Below are positions 16,941 to 26,321 of a DNA stretch of 64,000 nt, one piece after another. A program made the translations under genes and the position numbers. The DNA is from Bradyrhizobium sp. Tv2a-2. Lineage in GTDB: Bacteria; Pseudomonadota; Alphaproteobacteria; Rhizobiales; Xanthobacteraceae. The stretch covers positions 310,001 to 374,000 of the forward strand of contig NZ_AXAI01000008.1 of the NCBI RefSeq assembly GCF_000472425.1, read 5' to 3'. Numbering within the stretch: position 1 is the stretch's first letter; every line of letters begins with the position of its first letter. The notes under the pieces are model-generated. The model saw only the letters and a list, made by a program, of their open reading frames with translations. It had not been told where the DNA came from and ran no database searches.

Positions 16941-18596
16941 CTACTTGCTTCCCGCCTTCTCGTTGGCCTTGATCTTTGCTTCGATGTTGCGCTCGATCTG
17001 GTCGATCGAGAAGCTCGCCTGCTCCTGGCTGGGCGGATACTCAACGAATGTCTGCAGGAAGACCGCCGCGTGACTCGTGAGCTGGGCTATCTTGTAGTCA
17101 TTCCTGGCCAGCCAGTCGAAGTATTGATCCGAAACGATATCCGCCTGCTCATAGGGATCCATCCGCAGGTGGTAAAGCTTGGGGACCCTCAGGGGAGTGA
17201 AAGGCTCCTGCCAGACGGCGAAGCCACCGGGATACTTCATTTCAGCGAAGACCACTTTCCAATCGCCAAGGCGGTACGAGACCAGGACGCCGTCATCATT
17301 GAAATAGGCGAATTCCTCGCGGGCGCTCTTTGGCTGCTGGCCCGTCAGATAAGGCAGTTGGTTGTAGCCATCGAGATGCACTTTGAAAGTCTTGCTGCCA
17401 ACAGGCGTACCTTTGAGCAATCGGTCCTTGATATCGGCGTCGCCTGCCGCGGCCAATAGCGTAGGGAACCAGTCGAGACCTGAGAACATCTCGTTCGATA
17501 TCTCGCCCGGCTTGATGCGACCGGGCCAACGGATCATCGCGGGGACCCGGAATGCGCCCTCGAAATTCGAGTCCTTCTCGTTGCGGAATGGCGATGTCGC
17601 CGCATCCGGCCAGGTCCAGCGATTGGGCCCGTTATCGGTCGTGTAGATCACGATGGTATTGTCGGTAATACCGAGATCGTCCAGCGCCTTCAAAATTCTT
17701 CCGACATCGCCGTCATGCTCGATCATGCCGTCGGCATAGAAGTTACCAGGCATGCCACTCTGGCCGATCATGGACGGCCGCACATGCGTAAACAGATGCA
17801 TGCGCGTGAAGTTCATCCAGCAAAAGAACGGCCGATTTGCCCGGGTCTGGCGCTCGATGAAGTCGATACAGGCAGCCGTCGTCTCATCGTCAATCGTTTC
17901 CATCCGCTTTTTGGTCAAAGGACCGGTGTCTTCGACCTTGCCGTCGGCAGAGGATTTCAGCACGCCCCGCGGATTTTGCTTGAACAACGGGTCGCCCTTC
18001 GGAAAGGTCGGGTTTTCCGGTTCCTCCTCGGCGTTGAGGTGATAGAGATTACCGAAGAACTCGTCGAAGCCGTGATTGGTCGGCAGATATTCGTCGCGAT
18101 CGCCGAGGTGGTTCTTGCCGAATTGGCCGGTCGCGTAGCCGAGCGGTTTGAGCGCCTGGGCGATGGTAATGTCGCGGTCCTGCAAGCCGACAGTTGCACC
18201 GGGCAAGCCAACCTTCGACAGGCCGGTACGCTTGCATGATTGGCCGGTGATGAAGGTCGAGCGTCCGGCCGTGCAACTGTTCTCCGCGTAGTAATCGGTG
18301 AACATCACGCCTTCTTTTGCGATGCGATCGATGTTCGGCGTCTTGTAGCCGACCAAGCCGAACGAATAGCAGCTAAGATTGGTCTGGCCGATGTCGTCAC
18401 CGAAAATGACGAGGATATTCGGCTTGCGGCCCGCCGCTGCGGCGGTCGGCGATGGTGCTGCCTTCTGCGCCTGTGCAAGAGCTTCAGCCGTCAACGTCGC
18501 CGTCGCAACCAGCGTAGATGTGCCAAGAAGGAGTTTTCGGCGGTCGATCGGTTGTCCCGCGCCAGTCTGGCTATTGCCTCTGACATCATCAGTCAT
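16941..18596 (-). CDS. arylsulfatase-family hydrolase, Tat-exported
   Basis: The 551-residue protein has a twin-arginine signal (DRRKLLLGTS, residues 18-27, then a hydrophobic stretch to ALAQA). It then has a sulfatase fold: metal ligands Asp67-Asp68 (FGDDIGQ), the formylglycine site Cys108-Thr-Ala-Gly-Arg112, and TTDNG further on. The core CxAxR differs from the commonest CxPxR, but Ala at that position is known in active sulfatases. Substrate unknown; it could hydrolyse sulfate or phosphonate esters. It lies 88 bp upstream of moxR in the same direction and may share its transcript. Confidence 0.88.
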   Translation of the reverse strand: MTDDVRGNSQTGAGQPIDRRKLLLGTSTLVATATLTAEALAQAQKAAPSPTAAAAGRKPNILVIFGDDIGQTNLSCYSFGLVGYKTPNIDRIAKEGVMFTDYYAENSCTAGRSTFITGQSCKRTGLSKVGLPGATVGLQDRDITIAQALKPLGYATGQFGKNHLGDRDEYLPTNHGFDEFFGNLYHLNAEEEPENPTFPKGDPLFKQNPRGVLKSSADGKVEDTGPLTKKRMETIDDETTAACIDFIERQTRANRPFFCWMNFTRMHLFTHVRPSMIGQSGMPGNFYADGMIEHDGDVGRILKALDDLGITDNTIVIYTTDNGPNRWTWPDAATSPFRNEKDSNFEGAFRVPAMIRWPGRIKPGEISNEMFSGLDWFPTLLAAAGDADIKDRLLKGTPVGSKTFKVHLDGYNQLPYLTGQQPKSAREEFAYFNDDGVLVSYRLGDWKVVFAEMKYPGGFAVWQEPFTPLRVPKLYHLRMDPYEQADIVSDQYFDWLARNDYKIAQLTSHAAVFLQTFVEYPPSQEQASFSIDQIERNIEAKIKANEKAGSK

Positions 18597-18793
18597 TCGA
18601 GACTACTCCCATTTGTACAGAAAGACGTCTTCTTTGATCGAACGACTTGATCGGGAATAAAGCCGCACGATGCAGCAATCTCAAGTCTAGATGCAGTTGG
18701 CGTCTGCGAATAGGCGTTTTGTGCCAGCGCTCGATGGAGACAGACGTCGCTTCAGACAGCTAAACGATATCGAATACCGCAGCGCGTCACGAG

Positions 18794-19840
18794 CTATCGG
18801 TGCAGGGTTTCGTGCGGATATTCACCGAAGAGCAGGCGGTACTGGCGTGCAAATCGACTAAGTTCAATGAAGCCGAATTCTGTAGCGATTTGGGTCACCC
18901 TGGTTGTTTGCGGATCGAGCCGTCGCAGTTCGGAGTGAACGGAACACAGCCGCTTGTGTCGCAGGAACGCGCTGGGTCCGATTCCAACCACGTCCTCGAA
19001 GCAGCGATGAAGGGTGCGCCGGGAAACGTTGACAAAGCTGCACAGCTCCGAGATGTGGATGGGTCGATCTCGCCTTGCATCCACGTAAGCTTCGATTTCT
19101 TTTACAATTTTGATAGGTGATGAAGCAGTCGAGGCCTCGTTGTGACCGGTAATCGTAGCGAGCGGCGCAGCAAAACCCTCGACGATAGCGCGCCTCAAGT
19201 AATTGGTGGCGCGGTCCGAAAGTGGCTGTTGCTTCGCCAATAGTGCAAAGACGGCTCGCAAGCGCGGCTCTATCGCTAAGGCAGCACGGGGATTCAGAGA
19301 TCGGCAGCGCTGTCGACGCGACCAATAACCGGGGTCCGAAAGGACGGACTCGCCTGCAAAAAGCATCGTCAACTCAATCGAGTCGATGGTCATCGCCGCG
19401 AACGATGCCGGTCCGCCATATACGTTGTGATGGTCGAATTTGGGTGGAACGAGAAAAATGTCGCCAGGAAGGGCTGCGCTGCCCGAAATATCCCTGACGG
19501 AGGTGCATTGGAGAAGTATGCCCAGGGTCAACCTGGTCTGGCTGAAAATTCCGGACGCCCGGATCGGGAGAGAGAAAGCCCCCTTGCTAAAGGCCAAGTC
19601 ACCGATGGTCGCTCGGGTCAATCGACCTTTCATGCGACCTCTTCCGATTTGTACGATCTCGGCGTCAGCCCCATCCACCGGTCGCTTCAGTACGTCGATG
19701 CTGTCCACGACTTTTGATTCATAAGTCGATGGCCGCTCGCTTACCCAAGCTTTTCCCACTCGGATTGCCTTCCGGGCGCAATGATGCAATCCCGTTCCGA
19801 CGCCTTTGCTCAACAATCGTAAGCTCACGTCGTCTTTCAT
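18794..19840 (-). CDS. AraC-family transcriptional regulator
   Basis: The 348-residue protein has an N-terminal sensing part like the AraC_binding_2 group (residues about 60-210) and a C-terminal pair of helix-turn-helices (about 245-345: IHISELCSFVNVSRRTLHRCFE and TQIATEFGFIELSRFARQYR). The position of the true start is uncertain, since the first ~50 residues are poorly conserved-looking. No obvious target operon adjoins it: the sulfatase faces away from it downstream and the histidine kinase lies 600 bp upstream on the other strand. Tandem TTGACAG boxes just upstream suggest autoregulation. Confidence 0.85.
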   Translation of the reverse strand: MKDDVSLRLLSKGVGTGLHHCARKAIRVGKAWVSERPSTYESKVVDSIDVLKRPVDGADAEIVQIGRGRMKGRLTRATIGDLAFSKGAFSLPIRASGIFSQTRLTLGILLQCTSVRDISGSAALPGDIFLVPPKFDHHNVYGGPASFAAMTIDSIELTMLFAGESVLSDPGYWSRRQRCRSLNPRAALAIEPRLRAVFALLAKQQPLSDRATNYLRRAIVEGFAAPLATITGHNEASTASSPIKIVKEIEAYVDARRDRPIHISELCSFVNVSRRTLHRCFEDVVGIGPSAFLRHKRLCSVHSELRRLDPQTTRVTQIATEFGFIELSRFARQYRLLFGEYPHETLHR

Positions 19841-19844
19841 CTAT

Positions 19845-19862
19845 TTGACAGCTAGTTGACAG
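19845..19862. promoter_or_regulatory. tandem TTGACAG boxes upstream of the AraC-type gene
   Basis: TTGACAG occurs twice with an 11-bp period (19845-19851 and 19856-19862), starting 5 bp before the araC-type start. Direct repeats about one helical turn apart are typical AraC-family sites. No second gene copy is available to compare, so this is inference. Confidence 0.35.
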
Positions 19863-20533
19863 TCCTGCCCCTCGCGCCGAAAGATTACGCGGGCTCTCTT
19901 GCCCTATTTTTTTTCCGCGCGATCCATCCCGCCGAGCTTCCCGCATGGCGGTTCTAATCGAATTTTTAGCGGTAACTATAACGTAGCCCGGCCACGGTGA
20001 TATGCATTTTGCGCCAATGTAAGGACGCCATCTCGAAGTGATCAAGATGGCCAACGGCCTGGCACGCTCTCGCAGGGGCAGGCGGTCGCTTGCACAGATT
20101 TTCGGCAGGCACCGGCCCAAGCGGGCCCGGACATGCGCGGACAACTCAGCGCTCCGATCTCCTGTTACCGCTGTAAGCTACCGCTGTAGCCAACTTCTAC
20201 CGCGCGAAAACAAATGTGAAATGTCAAGCTTTCATCGTCGTCCGCGTACCAGGGATGCGAACAAGACGCTTGTCTCGCCACCTTGGTCTTTCTTGGTCAA
20301 TCTGGAGCTGCAGCATGTCAGTCGCCGCGGACACCGGCTACGCGTTTCGGGAGTCTTACGCACGTCCTTTGCTATCGTCGAGCTTTCTTCCTCGGAAACA
20401 GAGCTGATTATGGAAGGCGGGATTCATACGCTGATTGACTTCGTGGAATTTCCTGAAATCAGGGCGGATCACCGGCTTATCGCCTGTGCACGCCGATTCC
20501 AAGGGGCGTGTCACGATTTTCGATCTCGCCAGG
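19863..20533. other. intergenic region between the AraC gene and the histidine kinase
   Basis: About 670 bp without a convincing gene. It contains a GGGC/GCCC hairpin followed by eight T (19891-19914) and a 10-bp direct repeat TACCGCTGTA (20166-20175 and 20179-20188). Open frames on both strands look random. The start of the downstream kinase is uncertain, so its 5' end may extend into this region from 20435. Confidence 0.4.
19891..19914 (+). terminator. terminator-like hairpin with a T8 tail
   Basis: GGGC-TCTCTT-GCCC is followed by TA and eight T. The stem is short (4 bp), but the T-run is the longest in the window. No + strand gene ends here, so it would terminate either nothing or an unseen small RNA. 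Confidence 0.3.
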
Positions 20534-22294
20534 ATGTGGGCTTTTGAGGGGATGCCGCCGCTACTCGATATTGTGCTTATCGCCGTCAGCACGTCGCTGG
20601 TGCTGTTCCTCGCATGGCGCGGCGTTCCCCGGTTCCCGGTCGACCGGGCGAAGGAGTTGCGTCTTGGCGACCATGTACGCCCCGTGAAAATGCCAGAATT
20701 GCAATCGGAAATTGCCGGGGGCGACGACGCATTCAATTCGATGGCCGAGGCGCTCCGGCAACGCGAGCGCGAGCTTTACCAGGCAAAGGAGAGAGCCGAG
20801 GACGCGGCGGCCCGTATCACGGCGATCTTCGAGGGCATGATCGACTGCGTGGTTACCATCGACCGCAATTGGCGCATAACGTATATCAACGGGAGGACGA
20901 GGCGGCAGCTCGCCGAACGACTTGACGTCGTGGGCACCGAATTCTGGGACACGTTCAAAGATGTGGTCGTCCCAGACGCTGCCAATTTGGTTCGCAAGGC
21001 GATGTCGACTCAGCGCCAGTACTGCCTCGACACATATTGTCCCGGCTGGGGCAAATGGTACGAAATCAACGCGTTCCCGTCTGGTGAGGGTCTGGCCGTC
21101 CTGTTTCGTGACGTCAGCGAACATAGGCAAGCCGTGGAGGCACGCCGCCGGATGGAAGAGCAGCTTGATCAGGTCCGGAAGATGGAGGCCGCCGGCCAGC
21201 TCACGGGAGGTGTCGCCCACGATTTCAACAATCTGCTGATGATCATCGCCGGGAACCTTGAAGTGATCGAGGAGCAAGCGGCCGACCATGAGAGCGTACG
21301 GCGGCTTGCGGCGACTTCCCGGAAGGCTGCCGACCGGGGGGTGGCCGTGATCGGCCAGCTCCTAGCCTTTTCGCGTCGCCAGGAGCTCAATCCTCGGCCC
21401 GTGCAGGTAGGCCATCTCATTGGAGACTTCGAGAAGTTGATCCGGCGAGCGCTTGGAGAGAAGTGCGAGCTGAGGATATCAGCCGATGAGCAACTATGGT
21501 CCTGTGATGTGAGCCCCGCCCAGCTTCAGACGGCGCTCCTCAATCTGACCTTGAATGGTCGCGACGCCATGCCGGGTGGCGGTGTCCTCGAGATTGCGGC
21601 GCGAAATGACAGCTTGGTGGAACACGCTGTCGGTGTCGAGCCCGGAGCGTATGTGAAGATTTCCGTGACGGATACAGGGTGCGGCATGACGCCCGAGGTT
21701 ATCGATCGGGCCTTTGATCCGTTCTTCACGACCAAGGATGTAGGCAAGGGCACCGGGCTCGGCCTTAGCGTGGTCTATGGATTTGTCCGGCGGTCGCGCG
21801 GTCATGTCACGATCCAAAGCACGCCCGGCAGCGGCACCACGATCAGCCTCTATCTGCCCAGATCATCCCAACGGCTCGATGCGAATGAGCCCGTCGTTCG
21901 GGTGCAAAAGGCTTCCGAACATTCCAGTCGGGTTCGGGTTCTCCTGGTCGATGATGACGATGACGTCACGGAGGTCACGTCGGCGATGTTGAGCAAGCTT
22001 GGCTATCGAGTGGTTTGCGCCCGCAGCGGCGTAGAGGCCATCCGCATCCTCAAATCGGACAAGGAATTCGATCTCCTGCTAACGGATGTGTTCATGCCAC
22101 AGGGCGTGAACGGTATCGAGCTTGCCCGCGAAGCCAGGAAGATTTGCGGAGGCATCAAGGTGCTGCTCGCTTCCGGCAACGCGACGGATGTGCTCGCAAG
22201 GTACAGGATAGGCGACGAGTTTCCAATTATCGGCAAGCCTTTCGCTCGATCGGAGCTGGCGCAGCACCTGCAATCGGTCATGCGCGCCGCATGA
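20534..22294 (+). CDS. hybrid sensor histidine kinase with receiver domain
   Basis: From the ATG at 20534 the product has 586 residues: a membrane helix (about 7-28), a linker coiled coil, a PAS domain (about 92-200), the HisKA dimerisation helix with GGVAHDFNNLL (phosphorylated His at about 229), an HATPase domain (DTGCGMTPEV, GTGLGLSVVYG) and a C-terminal receiver with DDDDD near its start and LLLTDVFMP around the phosphoaccepting Asp. The frame is open to a TTG at 20435, so the start is not certain. A single membrane helix suggests cytoplasmic sensing by PAS. No response regulator gene adjoins it; output may pass through an orphan partner. Confidence 0.88.
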   Translation: MWAFEGMPPLLDIVLIAVSTSLVLFLAWRGVPRFPVDRAKELRLGDHVRPVKMPELQSEIAGGDDAFNSMAEALRQRERELYQAKERAEDAAARITAIFEGMIDCVVTIDRNWRITYINGRTRRQLAERLDVVGTEFWDTFKDVVVPDAANLVRKAMSTQRQYCLDTYCPGWGKWYEINAFPSGEGLAVLFRDVSEHRQAVEARRRMEEQLDQVRKMEAAGQLTGGVAHDFNNLLMIIAGNLEVIEEQAADHESVRRLAATSRKAADRGVAVIGQLLAFSRRQELNPRPVQVGHLIGDFEKLIRRALGEKCELRISADEQLWSCDVSPAQLQTALLNLTLNGRDAMPGGGVLEIAARNDSLVEHAVGVEPGAYVKISVTDTGCGMTPEVIDRAFDPFFTTKDVGKGTGLGLSVVYGFVRRSRGHVTIQSTPGSGTTISLYLPRSSQRLDANEPVVRVQKASEHSSRVRVLLVDDDDDVTEVTSAMLSKLGYRVVCARSGVEAIRILKSDKEFDLLLTDVFMPQGVNGIELAREARKICGGIKVLLASGNATDVLARYRIGDEFPIIGKPFARSELAQHLQSVMRAA

Positions 22295-22574
22295 TGCCGG
22301 GCGCGGCCAGAATGCGGATCGTCTGCGTCTGGAGCATCTCGACGATTGTATCGCGTAGCTGCGGGCAAGCGATCGCGATGATCGAAGAGATCGGTGATGT
22401 GTTGCCGGTCTAAGTTATTGATATTTGTGAGAATTCAGCTCGAGATCGCGGGCCCGATGGAAAGCTCTCGTCCCCGCTGAGCCGCGCACGCGCGAACGCT
22501 GGATATCCGCGCTTGCCAAATTGATTGCAGCGGAGAGCCAGTGTATCAAACGCTCGCATAATTGATTTCGGGAC

Positions 22575-22907
22575 ATGAGAGAAATGGCCGAAGCAGACTT
22601 GGACGTTGTCATTCGGTCCATGGCGAAGAAGCAGGTCAAGGCGCTGGCCGAGGCCGCCAGGAGGCGGCAGGGCCGGCTGATGGGGATGGCCGGCAAGGCC
22701 AAGGACAAGGCGAGCAGGGACCGTTACCGGCAGCTCGCCAAGACGACGCGAGAGCTTGCGGCCGCGGCCGCGAGACGGCTCGAGATCACCGCGGAAAACA
22801 CCGCCGAAAGCTACGCCCGCTCGATCAAGAAGGCGGCCGAGGAATTGGCGGCAGCAAAGCCGAAGGAAGCACCGGCCGCCAAGGCGAAGCCGGCCAAGAA
22901 GAAATAA
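22575..22907 (+). CDS. small Ala/Lys-rich protein, function unknown
   Basis: The 110-residue product is helical, highly charged and ends in a Lys/Ala/Pro tail (AAKAKPAKKK) like histone-H1-type or nucleoid proteins. The start could also be the ATG three codons later, which has GAGA before it. A DNA- or RNA-binding role is suggested only by composition. It lies alone between the kinase and the M81 gene. Confidence 0.5.
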   Translation: MREMAEADLDVVIRSMAKKQVKALAEAARRRQGRLMGMAGKAKDKASRDRYRQLAKTTRELAAAAARRLEITAENTAESYARSIKKAAEELAAAKPKEAPAAKAKPAKKK

Positions 22908-23145
22908 GAAATAAGAGGAAATAAGGACCGAGCGAAGCGGCTTGGGATGCCCGCCATGCGGCCAGATCGACCTGCGGCTCGCCGTCGATCCCTTCGAGTT
23001 GTGCGCCGGTCCGGCATCGGCCGGGTGGCATGGCAGGCTTGACGCGTGAGACCTTGTTTCGCAGCATTCCCAATGCGCAGTTACGGCCGCGATGGCTCGC
23101 TTGCCGCGACGCGTCGCTGACGGGCTAGCGTGGGGAAAGTCAGGA

Positions 23146-24591
23146 ATGCGTGTATTTACGGCCTCACTTGCCACCGAAACCAACACGTTCGGTCCAATTC
23201 CGACCGGGGCCGATGCGTTCAAGGCCCGTGGCTACTTTCCGGCCGGGACACATCCCGAAGCGCTGTCGTTCTTCGCCGCGCCGCTATGGGTGGCGCGCCA
23301 GGTTTGCGCAGCCGAAGGATGGACCCTGATCGAGGGCCTCGTCGCGGGCGCCCAGCCCGGCGGAGTGACGACTCGTGCCGTCTATGAGAGCCTGCGCGAC
23401 GAGTTGCTCGCCGATCTCAGGCGCGCGCTTCCGGTCAAGATGGTGCTGCTTGGCCTGCACGGCGCGATGGTCGCGGACGGCTATGACGATTGTGAAGGCG
23501 ATCTGTTGCGCCGGGTTCGCGAGATCGTCGGCCCCGGCGTCGTGATTGGCGCCGAGCTCGACCCGCACAATCATCTGACCGCCGAGATGACAGGCAATGC
23601 CGACCTGCTGGTCGCGTTCAAGGAATATCCGCACACCGACATCGTCGAGCGCGCGCGTGAGCTCGTGGCGCTGTCGAGCGCCGCCGCGCGGGGCGAGGTG
23701 CGTCCGGTGCACGCGGTGGTCGATTGCGAGATGATCGTCACCATTCACACCACGAACGAGCCGGGACGCAGCCTGGTCGACCGCATTCGCGCGCTGGAGG
23801 GACGTGACGGCGTGTTGTCGATTTCGCTGACGCACGGTTTTGCACTCGGCGACGTTCCGGGCATGGGCACCAAGGTGCTGGTCTATACCGACGGCAATCA
23901 GGCCAAGGCCGACGCGCTGGCGCAGAGCCTTGCCGATGAGCTGATCTCCTTGCGCGAACAACTGGCCGTGCCCTTTCTCGGCATCGAAGCAGCGCTCGAC
24001 CAGGCGGTGGCAGCGCCGGCAAAACCGGTCGTGCTTGCCGACAGGGCCGACAATCCGGGCAGCGGCTCTCCGGGCGACTCGACCTTCATTCTGCGGCGCA
24101 TGCGCGAGCGCGGCATCCGCAACGCCGCCATCGGCCCGATGTGGGATCTTCTTGCGGTCCGCATCGCCTTCGAGGCCGGCGTCGGCGCGCACCTTCCGCT
24201 GCGCATCGGTGGCAAGGTCGGCCCCGCATCCGGTGACCCGCTTGATCTGATGTGCGAGGTCAAGGCCCTGGTCCCGAACATGATGATGACGGGGCTTTCC
24301 GGCGCGCCCACGCCGGTCGGGGACGCGGCGCTGGTTGTGGCCGACGGCATCGAGATCGTGCTGATCACGCGGCGTAATCAGGCCATGGGTACCGATGTCT
24401 TCACAAATCTCGGCTGTGACCTCGCGTCGAAGGACATCATTGTCGTCAAGTCCGCGCAGCATTTCCAGGCGGCTTTCGCGCCCTTTGCCAAATCCGTCCT
24501 GCATGTCGAGGCACCCGGAGCGGCGACGCCCGATCTTGCCAGCCTGCCGTATCGCAAGATCAAGCGTCCCAAATGGCCGCTCGATCGGTGA
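23146..24591 (+). CDS. M81-family metallopeptidase (MlrC-like)
   Basis: The ATG at 23146, preceded by AGGA, gives the usual family opening MRVFTASLATETNTF and 481 residues; the frame is open 54 bp further. Metal ligands of the DUF1485/MlrC fold are visible in GAELDPHNHLTAEM (Asp and His) and EYPHTD (His), as is LLGLHGAMVADGYDDCEGD. Family members include microcystinase C, which cleaves linear peptides, but the natural substrates of most are unknown. It is followed, 57 bp on, by hydantoinase B and A genes, a conserved trio in rhizobia that points to degradation of small cyclic or modified amides. Confidence 0.88.
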   Translation: MRVFTASLATETNTFGPIPTGADAFKARGYFPAGTHPEALSFFAAPLWVARQVCAAEGWTLIEGLVAGAQPGGVTTRAVYESLRDELLADLRRALPVKMVLLGLHGAMVADGYDDCEGDLLRRVREIVGPGVVIGAELDPHNHLTAEMTGNADLLVAFKEYPHTDIVERARELVALSSAAARGEVRPVHAVVDCEMIVTIHTTNEPGRSLVDRIRALEGRDGVLSISLTHGFALGDVPGMGTKVLVYTDGNQAKADALAQSLADELISLREQLAVPFLGIEAALDQAVAAPAKPVVLADRADNPGSGSPGDSTFILRRMRERGIRNAAIGPMWDLLAVRIAFEAGVGAHLPLRIGGKVGPASGDPLDLMCEVKALVPNMMMTGLSGAPTPVGDAALVVADGIEIVLITRRNQAMGTDVFTNLGCDLASKDIIVVKSAQHFQAAFAPFAKSVLHVEAPGAATPDLASLPYRKIKRPKWPLDR

Positions 24592-24648
24592 TCTGCGATG
24601 CGTGCCCGATTGGACAGGATATGGAAAGGCAAAGGAATCCAAGTCTAG

Positions 24649-26319
24649 ATGACAGGCACCGTTGATCCCGTCACCCGCTCGGTGGTTCAGCACCGGCTGA
24701 GCGGCATCGTCGCCGAGATGGGCGAGGCCATGCTTCGCACCTCCTATTCCCAGATCCTCAATTCCAGCCGTGATTTTTCGCTCGCGATCTGCGACGCGCA
24801 GAGCCGGCTGATCGCGCAGGCCGACCACATCCCAGTCCATGTCGGCGCGCTGCCCTGGGCGGCACGTGCGGTCGAGGCGCGGTTCTTGGACGTTGCGCCC
24901 GGCGATGTCATCCTGATGAACGATCCCTATCACGGCGGCAGCCATTTGCCTGATGTCACCGTGTTCGTGCCGGTGTTCGCCGATGGCCGGCGCCTGTTCT
25001 GGACCGTCGTGCGGGCGCATCAGAGCGATATCGGCGGCGCCACCCATGGCGCCTACAATCCTGAAGCCACCGAGATCTGGCAGGAGGGATTGCGCATTCC
25101 GCCGATCAAGCTCTACGAGGCGGGCCGGCTGCGCGACGACATTCTCGACATGCTCGCGCTCAATACGCGCAACGCCCATGATTTCCGCGGCGATCTCTTT
25201 GCCATGATCGGAGCGGCGCATCTCGGCGAGCGGCGGCTGCAGAAGCTGTTCGCCGAGCTCACCGCGCCGGTGGTGGAGGCCGCGATCGAGGGCGTGCTGG
25301 ATGCGGCGGAGGCCCAGGCCCGTTCTGTCATTGCGACCTGGAAGGACGGCGTTTTCCAAGGCGAGGCGTTTCTCGATGACGATGGGCGTGGCCACAATGA
25401 CATCCGCATCGCGGCCAAGGTGACCAAGCGCGGCAGCGATATCGAGGTCGATCTCACCGCCTCCGATCCGCAGGTCCAGAGCTTCGTCAATTCCTCGCAT
25501 GCCAACATGCATGCGGCGGTGGCGATGGCGTTGTTCTACCTGATCGATCCTGACACGCCGAAAAATTCCGGCGCGCTGCGGCCGCTGAAGGTCAAGGCGA
25601 AGGAAGGCACCATCGTCTGGGCCGAGCCGGGCCATCCGGTGACGCTCTGCACCAGTCACCCCTCGAACGAGATTGTGGAAGCGATCATCAAGGCGCTCGC
25701 GGGCTCCTGCCCTGACAGGGTGATGGCGGGTTGGGGCCGCCGCTTCCGCATTGCCATCAAGGGGGAAAATCCCCGCACCGGGCGCGGCTTCATCTGGCAT
25801 CTGTTTCATGCCCGTCCTGGCGGCGGCGCCTCTGCCGGTGGTGACGGCTGGTCCTCGATCGGCGAATGGCACTCGGTCGGCGGGTTGAAGTTCGGCAGCA
25901 TCGAGGTCGCGGAAGCGCGCTTTCCGCTGCTTTTCCGCCATCACGAATTCTTGCCCGACTCGGGCGGTGACGGCCAGTTCCGAGGCGGGCTTGGCGTCGC
26001 GCTCGATCTCATCGTGGAAACCGAGAAAGTCGCGCTCGGCAACACCGCGGGCGAGGGAACGCGGCACGGCTCGGCCGGATTGCTCGGCGGCGAGGATTCC
26101 AGACCGCATCACTATCGGCTGCTCTCGAAGGACCGACCGCCGCGCGAGCTGCGCACCAAGGAGGTCGGTATCGCAATTCATCCCGGCGATTGCCTGGAGA
26201 TCCGTTCTGCCGGCGGTGGCGGCTGGGGACCTCCGGGGAAGCGCACGGCTGAAGCACGCGAGCGCGACCGCGCGGCCGGTCTTGTTACTGATGACGCGGC
26301 GAAGGCACTGAAAGCTTGA
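24649..26319 (+). CDS. hyuB: hydantoinase B / 5-oxoprolinase family subunit
   Basis: The 556-residue protein has the HyuB family signatures LRTSYSQILNSSRDFSLAIC, ADHIPVHVGALPW, and DPYHGGSHLPDV (putative metal or substrate site), plus the Gly-rich C-terminal GGGGWGPP. With HyuA it forms ATP-dependent amidohydrolases such as N-methylhydantoinase or 5-oxoprolinase. Substrate not predictable. Its stop overlaps the start region of hyuA. Confidence 0.87.
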   Translation: MTGTVDPVTRSVVQHRLSGIVAEMGEAMLRTSYSQILNSSRDFSLAICDAQSRLIAQADHIPVHVGALPWAARAVEARFLDVAPGDVILMNDPYHGGSHLPDVTVFVPVFADGRRLFWTVVRAHQSDIGGATHGAYNPEATEIWQEGLRIPPIKLYEAGRLRDDILDMLALNTRNAHDFRGDLFAMIGAAHLGERRLQKLFAELTAPVVEAAIEGVLDAAEAQARSVIATWKDGVFQGEAFLDDDGRGHNDIRIAAKVTKRGSDIEVDLTASDPQVQSFVNSSHANMHAAVAMALFYLIDPDTPKNSGALRPLKVKAKEGTIVWAEPGHPVTLCTSHPSNEIVEAIIKALAGSCPDRVMAGWGRRFRIAIKGENPRTGRGFIWHLFHARPGGGASAGGDGWSSIGEWHSVGGLKFGSIEVAEARFPLLFRHHEFLPDSGGDGQFRGGLGVALDLIVETEKVALGNTAGEGTRHGSAGLLGGEDSRPHHYRLLSKDRPPRELRTKEVGIAIHPGDCLEIRSAGGGGWGPPGKRTAEARERDRAAGLVTDDAAKALKA

Positions 26320-26321
26320 GC

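Noticed and set aside
22410-23222. Minus-strand open frame (270 codons) across the small Ala/Lys-rich gene
   Set aside because: It overlaps the M81 start, has no recognisable domain and is Arg/Pro-rich in the way shadow frames are.
23284-26181. Very long minus-strand open frame (965 codons) opposite the M81 and hyuB genes
   Set aside because: The plus strand carries well-recognised proteins with motifs and ribosome sites; the antisense frame is Arg/His/Gly-rich low-meaning sequence, typical of shadow frames in GC-rich DNA.
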